Assembly (NCBI GenBank): GCA_000328365.1 | Contig: KB301649.1 | Location: 43,408 to 107,407 of the forward strand | Origin: Capitella teleta | Lineage: Eukaryota > Annelida > Polychaeta > Capitellidae | Direction of reading: 5' to 3' | Length of the DNA: 64,000 bases | In this document: piece after piece, positions 57,600 to 64,000 of the stretch | Layout of the letters: the number at the start of each line of letters is the position of its first letter | Numbering within the stretch: position 1 is the stretch's first letter | Position numbers and translations under genes: made by a program | Notes under the pieces: generated by a model | Told to the model about the DNA's origin: nothing | The model's input: only the letters and a program-made list of their open reading frames with translations | The model's database searches: none

Positions 57600-57770
57600 T
57601 CACCTCACGATCGACCTTTAGCGAAATACAATCGCATTAAATCGCTTGTACAAACAAGATGAGATATCGCTCATTAAAAGTGGTCTTTAAGTGTAGCTTG
57701 TTGCCATGGAAATCCTTTCATTCGCTCACGCGATTATCACAGATTCCGGTTTCGGCGAACCAAAATAATT
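57600..57770 (-). repeat. Dispersed repeat with AAACCGGAA motif, reverse copy
   Basis: The reverse complement shows GGTTCGCCGAAACCGGAAT, GATAATCGCGTGAGCGAATG and CCATGGCAACA, in the same order as 52.03-52.26 kb and 59.13-59.30 kb. Confidence 0.5.
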
Positions 57771-57772
57771 CG

Positions 57773-57905
57773 TCGGTGACTCTGCAGTGTTGCCCAACTG
57801 TGTATTACTGTCTATGGTGGTATGCAGGATAAGAAAAAACAAAAAAAAAAAACAAAAACAAAAACAAAAACAAACCCTGTGATTTATCACACATAAGGCT
57901 TCTGG
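57773..57905 (+). mobile_element. SINE body copy with CAAAAA tract
   Basis: GTGACTCTGCAGTGTTGCCC and TACTGTCTATGGTGGTATGC match the family. An A-rich CAAAAA repeat (about 57834-57871) interrupts the usual body before GATTTATC. Confidence 0.75.
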
Positions 57906-58214
57906 TTTACATGTTATTTGGAATTCGGTTTTGCAGAATGCTAAAATTGGGTCTGGAACAAACCAATCCACCACTTGGAATACTCAAACATGTAATGATA
58001 CAATCAAATTATCCTGATTATCACAATCCACGACACCTTATTCGATCTCACTCGTACAACAAAAAGTTGCTACCAAAAACGTAGGCCTACGTGTACTTTT
58101 TGTAATTCTTTTGAACTGAATGATCTGGTCGTGTTAGTTAATAGTGCCATCCAAGGCAGGAGCCAAAGGACCAACATCAGAAACCATGAACACGATTACA
58201 GTGGAAGCTATAAT
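57906..58214. other. Intergenic, no gene recognised
   Basis: AT-rich sequence between a SINE copy and the galaxin-like 3' UTR. Confidence 0.5.
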
Positions 58215-58220
58215 TTTATT
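58215..58220 (-). terminator. Polyadenylation signal of the galaxin-like gene
   Basis: AATAAA on the minus strand about 43 bp past the stop codon. Confidence 0.6.
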
Positions 58221-58262
58221 TCCAAACCATTCCAGGGGGTTGTGGAATACCCTGGATATATT

Positions 58263-58721
58263 CTATCCCCGGGGGCTGATTTGCCCGTCGCGGCACTTGG
58301 ATTCTAGTTGGTTGAAGGCGAACCCAGAGCAGCATTTGTGGTCGATTTCGTCACCGGCAGGGCGGGCGTTCACGAGGCCGTGACAGCACATCTGTTGAGC
58401 GTTATCGAAGGCGATCTCACCGCAGCACTTGTTATTTTCACGTTCGCCCTGACGCAGCTGAATGCGACCGAAGCAGCACTGGTTGGCACCGTTGTCAAAG
58501 CCGACAGTGCCGCAACATTCGTGGTTCACTCGCTCGGAGCAATCGGGTCGGGGAGACACGACTCCATTGCAGCACATGAAATCGTCATTGTCAAAGAACT
58601 CGCTGCCACAATTCTTGAGTTCTGGGGACAAAGCAGACAACACTGTAGTTTCAAAAGTTGAACGGAGATACTTACCAGCAGATGCCAGGCAGATGAGGGA
58701 GAGAGCAAAGAATGACTTCAT
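58263..58721 (-). CDS. Galaxin-like secreted di-cysteine repeat protein
   Basis: Galaxins are secreted proteins first known from coral skeletal matrix, with relatives in other marine animals. Inferred exons 58676-58721 and 58263-58621 give 134 aa. Exon 1 codes a signal peptide (MKSFFALSLICLASA). The mature part has four to five repeats of about 31-32 residues, each with paired Cys, such as NHECCGTVGFDNGANQCC and NNKCCGEIAFDNAQQMCCHG; the last repeat ends in single Cys. The 54-nt intron is in frame and has no stop, so an unspliced 152-residue product is also readable. TATAAAA lies about 50 bp upstream of the start and a minus-strand AATAAA (plus 58215-58220) about 45 bp after the stop, so the transcript is compact. 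Role in this animal is unknown. Confidence 0.85.
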   Translation of the reverse strand: MKSFFALSLICLASAGKYLRSTFETTVLSALSPELKNCGSEFFDNDDFMCCNGVVSPRPDCSERVNHECCGTVGFDNGANQCCFGRIQLRQGERENNKCCGEIAFDNAQQMCCHGLVNARPAGDEIDHKCCSGFAFNQLESKCRDGQISPRG

Positions 58722-58767
58722 CTTGGATGTGATTTGGTCGGATGCTGAGTTGGGCAGAAGGTCTTCA

Positions 58768-58774
58768 TTTTATA
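58768..58774 (-). promoter_or_regulatory. TATA box of the galaxin-like gene
   Basis: TATAAAA on the minus strand, 47-53 bp upstream of the start codon. Confidence 0.6.
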
Positions 58775-58789
58775 TCGTTGCCCTCCAGA

Positions 58790-60751
58790 TGCAAGTGATG
58801 GTCATATCAGTAACTGAAGACAGATAATAAGATTGATAGGCCAACCTTCTGTTTATTTTAGTTTGAAGTGAAACAACAGAGATTGCTATGCATAAATGTC
58901 ACTCGTTGACCTTCTGAATATTGTGACGTGTCGTTCCATCAAAGTGCTCTCCGTGGCATTAGGCTATTCACAATCAGAGAAGGCTGATTTTATTTTTCGT
59001 TTATCGATATGCCCATAGGCATGGAGATGAGCTTCTTCCTATACGAACTACCAAACATAAAATGTGCATACTAAATGCGAGTCAAAATGCTAAACAGATA
59101 AAACCGAGCGCAAATTTTTCAGAGATTATTAATTTGTTCGTAATTTGAGCGTTTTCGGTGCGTATCTGCGATAATAGAGTGAACAAATGCCAGAGTTGCC
59201 ATGGCAACGGTTGCCGTGTATAGGAAGTTTGGAACACGCGATGAGCACTTTTCATGAGCCATGTCGGATCTTGTATACAGACAGAAAGAAGCTCGTCTCC
59301 ATATCTATGGATGTGCCCATGGGCAAAAGCCTACAGCTTGGGTATTCATTGATAAAGACACTGATTTCAGAGGAACATGTCGTCCTTTTCGGAGGGTTTT
59401 TGTTTCGGGTGACTGATTTGGTGGAATTAAATCTACTTTCAAATCGGTCAGGCGCAAATCAAGGAATATATGGATCGAATTCATTGCTGGGAAATCAGGG
59501 TGACCAATTAGTTTCGATAGGATGTGATATAGCAAACATGCGTATCAAATTTTGATATAGATTGTACTCTTACTAGGTTACAACAAAGCTAAAGCATTTA
59601 GGCCAAATATGTAAAAACTTTAAGAGGACACAATTGCAAGGTCACATAGGTCACACCAGCATGCCTTTGACGTGGTTGCATGAGTTGCTTCTACAGCGTG
59701 TTGCTTGCATCATCTAATATCACAGCGTGTATCACATTTCACTACAAAGCGAGACAATGGGACCAAACCACCCCATCCGCCAACATTACACGGTCAAGAC
59801 TTCGGTCCGGTGTCGCACATGCGTCGGAATTTACACATCGGTCCAGTACTGAAGCGACCCACCACTGCATGGCATAACAGACACATATAAAGACACATAT
59901 AAAGACGTGAACTTAGAAAAAAGCAACATCAAACGAACGGTGTGAATGCATTGTGTAACACCTAGTTCGCCACTCCGACTGGTGGTGTGGCCGGCGTCTG
60001 CTCGTTAGACGATGGTGCGAATGTGCAAGCACCAAAAGTCCTAAACACCCTCTTGGAAGGCAGTAACACGTCAAACAAAAGCATTTCTGTGTATAAACTA
60101 TCTTTAACTGACTTATATGTGTTTAGACTAGCGATAACTATCATAATGTAAACTAAAGTTCCATTGAAGTCTGTGTAACATGCACACACATGCATCTATA
60201 AACGCCGTTGACTGTTGACATTACTGTCACTTTGGAAGCGCATGGATTATATGATGTGACTGGTTAGGAATTAAAAAGTTGACGCATGTCGTTGGGAAAG
60301 AGAAAACAACTGCCAATCCCGTTCAGAAAGTTCGAGAAGGATCGAGATTGCGTCGGCGGAGATTAAGTTACAATGACATGTGTTGCTTTCATCACTGCTA
60401 ATTATAGCTCATGCACGTTGCAATCTTATACTGCATCTATAATATCAGAAGCATCCAAAACCGAAGACATGACTATAGCTATATGTATATTTTAAAGTAA
60501 GAGAAGTTGGGATTTCATGTATAGTAAGACACTTCAAATACCAATTATGGCTACTGCATACCCGAATTCAGATGAACGTAGAGCATCTCTGCATTGCACG
60601 CGATGGAGGCGTGATCTCATATGCCTCTAGTNTCAACCGCGGATTGTATTGCATCAGCCAACACACGCTCAGCATGCATGACCATTCGAGGTTTCCGTGT
60701 CCTGGACACAGGGCGCTTCCCAAGTATTCCATCGCCCCGTGCAACTGAGGG
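58790..60751. other. Intergenic between the galaxin-like and globin promoters
   Basis: Holds repeat copy 59130-59300. The 122-codon plus-strand frame at 59187-59555 overlaps that repeat and shows no family. Sequence near the globin (60580-60750) is GC-richer and may be regulatory. Confidence 0.45.
59130..59300 (+). repeat. Dispersed repeat with GCGATAAT motif, copy 2
   Basis: AATTTGAGCGTTTTCGGTGC, GCGATAATAGAGTGAACAAA and GTTGCCATGGCAACGG parallel the repeat at 52.03-52.26 kb. Confidence 0.5.
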
Positions 60752-60759
60752 TATATAAA
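60752..60759 (+). promoter_or_regulatory. TATA box of the globin gene
   Basis: TATATAAA about 30 bp before an expected transcription start near 60782. The transcript would start with a short noncoding exon (to 60821) and a 64-nt 5' UTR intron (60822-60885), with good GTAAG and polypyrimidine-CAG sites. Confidence 0.75.
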
Positions 60760-60891
60760 CCCCGCTCAGCCCTGACCAGAGCGTGTACTCACAGTTTGCG
60801 AACTTGAACTCCTACCCAACGGTAAGACAGCGAGCGAACTCAATCTTCAGTTGGTGGGTGAATTTTCTTTCCTTTTTGTCTGCAGATCATC

Positions 60892-61735
60892 ATGGTTCTT
60901 AGCGGTGCTCAGGCTGCGGCCATCCAGGGAAACTGGAAGAACATTGAGGCTCAGGCCCAGGAATACGCCAACGCCCTCTTCCTCAAGTACGTGCCCCTCT
61001 GACTTCTTTCGCTCGCTCCTTCTCTCCTCTTCGTTGAAAGCGTATTTCCCACAATTTCTCCCCTCTTTCCTTTCATTTTCCAATTCCACTTCACGATCCG
61101 CTTATCTCCATAAAATTTCAATATTTTTCTTTATAAATCATCAACATCTCCCAGTACAATATTCAAGTATCTCAAACCACTCATTATAGCTTAACATTTT
61201 CTTTTTGGTCTTGTACGTCACAATTTGTAATTCATCATTTGAACATGTTCACATGGTGTGTTTTTGTTGTTGTACACCTTGATTTAATCGATGCTTATAA
61301 TTGTGTCATTTGTGTGTGCTGCAGGTACCTGACCGCCAACCCCGGTGACCAGGCTAGGTTCCCCAAGTTCGCTGAGGTTCCCCTTGGAGACCTCCGCAGC
61401 AACGCTGACTTCAACTCCCAGACCATCGTCATCGTCAAGGCTCTGAGCGGCATCGTCGCCAACCTCGGCGATATCCAGAAGGCTGCTGAGCTCCTGCGCC
61501 AGCGCGTCAGGACTCACTACAAGAGGAACATCACCATGGCTCAGTTCGAGGTAGGCCACAGCATCCCCTCTCAGCGCTGAACCATCTGTGTTGCTTTCGA
61601 CAGAGGCTGCTCGATCTTCTGCCCATGTTCGTGCAGGAGAATGCTCTTGCCGGTGGTGACGTCGCCGATGCCTGGAGGATCGCCATCGCTGACCTCATGC
61701 CCGCCATGAGGGACGAGTACTCCCGTCTCCAGTAA
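60892..61735 (+). CDS. Globin, intracellular type, Gln at E7
   Basis: A haem-binding oxygen carrier or store. Coding exons 60892-60986, 61325-61550 and 61604-61735 give 150 aa. The two coding introns are at the classical globin sites: after two bases of the Lys codon in helix B (B12.2) and before the Arg of helix G (G7.0). Helix A Trp (IQGNWK), CD1 Phe (ARFPKF) and proximal His F8 (RTHYKRN) are present. E7 reads Gln (FNSQTIVIVK) rather than the usual His, as in nemertean neural globin. No signal peptide, so cytosolic. Codons are much more GC-rich at third positions than in neighbouring genes, which together with the TATA box suggests strong, tissue-limited expression. AATAAA at 61759. The exact globin class is not resolved. 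Confidence 0.92.
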
Positions 61736-61758
61736 ATCCCTCGCTCATCAATGTTCTC

Positions 61759-61764
61759 AATAAA
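61759..61764 (+). terminator. Globin polyadenylation signal
   Basis: AATAAA 24 bp after the stop codon, giving a very short 3' UTR. Confidence 0.7.
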
Positions 61765-62841
61765 CACGCACAATCCCCTATACATTCGTATTCTATTTTG
61801 TTTTTCTTGTATGGTTTGATTGTATAAGTTGTAACAATTCAAATAATTCCTATATACCAGCCAACATGCATAACCCGTGAAATTAGTTTAACCCTTGGCG
61901 CTCACACGCACAGGCAAAATAAGAGAGCAAATAAACAAATCAGAAAAGCCGGCTTTTAGTCTAAAATATCATATTTCAAGAGTTAACTTAAAACGAGGCT
62001 GATAACTGCAGGTCATATAATTAATGACTATATAATTAAAGATTCCAAGATTCCAAAAGTGACAACATCCCGTATATTCCGAATAATCATAACGAAAGTT
62101 CCCTTCATAGTTATTTGTGAATGTTTATTGATACAATGTAACTGAAGATGGCCTTCTAAGTGTTTTGCGGTGTACTGCACAGACCCGTGGTTGAGATTTT
62201 TTGCAGAATGGCGCGGAGAAAAGTAATTACTATGGATTTTCCGTTGTTCAGGGTGCAAAGTACACATTTTAATCTTTGCAAAAATACTCGGATTAGTAGC
62301 CTACGTGTTGGAACAATCATGCACTACATCTAAAATTCACAGAAGGAACCCAATAATTAATATTTTGTGGAAGAAAACCGAATGCCCAAATAATTGCGTA
62401 ATGCATTGCCACAGACAAGAGGTAAACTGTGAGAAGAATGAAGAAAACACGACTAATCAGTTCAATCATTATTTTGATTGGGCTATACACTTATAACATG
62501 AGTTTATAACTTTAATTTGGTTAGTTTTAGGCCTACACATAATTAAAATTGCACCAGATAACCAGCGAACCGCTTATGGAATATTAATATGAAAGTCACG
62601 CCAGCAAACCGCTAATCGAATATATCGAATATTAATAAGAAAGTCACGAACGAAAATGGCTTATAAAGAGTCGATTGATAATTTGATCTGAAATGCAGCA
62701 AAAAATTAGCTCTCTACGTTATTTCGTTTTGGCTAACTACTTCTAATGATAATAATAATAGCAATACGAAAATATGAATTCTAAAAATAATAAAACAAAC
62801 GAGTCTTTGCAGAGGGCACGTGCCGCCTGGACACGACCGCC

Positions 62842-62877
<36 letters not shown>

Positions 62878-63515
62878 CTCTGGTAAATTTTCGTAAGGCG
62901 CGGGAAAATATATGGTCGTAACTTTATTACGCAAAACGATGAAGGAGTTCACTAATCCATTCTTAGACGATTTTTGTGAAACCCTTTTCATGCCAAAGTA
63001 TTTGATGGGATCAACCAAATCTCTGATAATCGTAACGCAAGTTCAACAAGTTTAACGGATCAACTCTTGTGTACGGGTCTCCATGACAACACCGTTTCAC
63101 GTTCCCAAAAGTTTCCGTGTATCGCTGCGCGCAAGCTAAAGAAAACGTGAAAACAAAATATATCGAAATATAAAAATTAATATAATATTGGCCGTGATTA
63201 AGCACAAACGAAAAAAATGTTACAAATAAGTTCATGCTGTTTTTATATTCCAGAGAGAGCAATAACAAAATGAACTATTTTGCATCGCGACGGGCCACTG
63301 AAGAAAGCGGCTTAACTTGAATCCCCGCGGAGGCATATGGCGATCGAGCACTGTTGACTGTATTGTAGCGAACTTCTTCAAAGCTCGATTGGTTCTCTCG
63401 TAAATCGATGCTCGCTTTGCAAACACACGGCGGAGTGTAGTTGAACAAGTGCTACCGGAATATTTTAACTGACAGGACTGTCACAGCGTTGCCTGCGGGC
63501 GATTGAGTGACAAGC
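61765..63515. other. Intergenic, no gene recognised
   Basis: Contains a 37-nt poly-T run near 62845-62877. Sequence from about 63290 is richer in CpG and probably holds the promoter of the gene starting at 63516. Confidence 0.45.
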
Positions 63516-63630
63516 ATGTCAGAAACGAAGGCGGACGATGCCCCGGGGGAGAAGGAGGCGAACAAGCCCCCGAGTCCCAAACCCGACACCCAGGACTCGG
63601 CCGAAGTTGCCCCGCCCCTCATCAGCAAAG
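63516..63630 (+). CDS. First coding exon of an unidentified gene (partial)
   Basis: Met-initiated exon of 38 codons plus one base, ending at a GTATTT donor at 63631. The sequence is acidic and proline-rich (for example EANKPPSPKPDTQDSAEVAP), probably disordered, with no recognisable domain. The gene runs off the right edge. CpG-rich sequence in and before the exon supports a real 5' end. The next exon was not found before 64000. Confidence 0.5.
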
Positions 63631-64000
63631 GTATTTCATTCATACCTTACATGCATGCCTTTTTTTTCATAGTTAAATTAATACCATTACGTATTATTAT
63701 GTCTAGGCCTATTTACAAATATATAAAATATTCTTCCCGTAAGAATTAATTATGAGTATCATAATATTATTATTCTAAGGTGAGACTGGCCTACTGCACA
63801 TAGGCCTAAAAAAGTTTTTCTAATTTAAATGTTAAGATGTTTCAACTATATTTTCGCCTATTATATCAACGAATGCAATCTTGAGTGATTCGAAGCAATT
63901 TCACTTTTAACGAATTGTCGGTAAATCGGGATAGCGTCACCTGAAAGTATATATAATCGAGGCTGATATGCCCCATTACATACATGTATATTGATAGAGG
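63631..64000 (+). other. Intron 1 of the right-edge gene
   Basis: AT-rich sequence after the donor; no acceptor with an obvious coding continuation was seen before the window ends. Confidence 0.4.

Noticed and set aside
59187-59555. 122-codon plus-strand frame
   Set aside because: It overlaps a dispersed repeat and shows no domain, signal peptide or composition typical of the genes here.
1-64000. CRISPR arrays, bacterial operons, rRNA
   Set aside because: No regularly spaced repeats, no prokaryotic gene layout and no rRNA-like sequence; all recognised genes are spliced or otherwise eukaryotic.

Overview
This is animal nuclear DNA. The genes have GT-AG introns and animal-type products: a DCAF15 substrate receptor, the SOSS-C and LSM10 subunits, mucolipin TRPML, a 2Fe-2S ferrochelatase, an ankyrin/SOCS-box protein, a globin with the two classical globin introns, and a galaxin-like secreted protein. 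The background is AT-rich, most introns are only about 45-60 nt, and mobile-element debris is common between genes. This fits a marine invertebrate. I cannot settle the phylum; the galaxin-like repeats and a Gln-E7 globin are suggestive but not diagnostic.

Layout. 1-3850: two broken Ty3/Gypsy elements in opposite orientation, one interrupted by a solo LTR. 4585-7620 (+): DBF4. 8754-18420 (-): ECPAS/ECM29 in about 41 exons. 21394-25050 (+): TRPML, with two alternative copies of the exon coding for the pore and S6. 26156-26464 (+): a small coiled-coil protein. 26707-28218 (-): an intronless ankyrin/SOCS-box protein. 28910-33109 (+): ferrochelatase. 34123-35284 (+): INIP/SOSS-C, with the LSM10 start codon two bases after its stop (35287-35721). 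37819-40475 (-): DCAF15. 40715-42313: two hAT-type non-autonomous transposons with intact 8-bp target duplications. 45170-47143 (-): BPNT2. 47.3-54.3 kb: repeat-rich (Mariner-like tandem copies, pogo/Tigger remnant, SINEs, LINE tail). 54382-55220 (+): UBE2W. 58263-58721 (-): galaxin-like. 60892-61735 (+): globin. 63516 to the right edge: the first exon of an unidentified gene.

The genes do not form one pathway. They are housekeeping loci (replication-kinase activator, proteasome adaptor, lysosomal channel, haem synthesis, single-strand DNA-binding complex, U7 snRNP, ubiquitin system, sulfation by-product clearance) followed by two tissue-type genes with TATA boxes (galaxin-like and globin). 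The two most notable features are the tandem pair of TRPML pore exons, which could give two channel forms from one gene, and the near-touching INIP-LSM10 pair, which may be read from one transcript. A further pattern is that five genes begin with a coding exon of only 9-31 nt. Splice junctions were inferred by reading GT-AG sites that keep the family reading frame; none is supported by RNA here.
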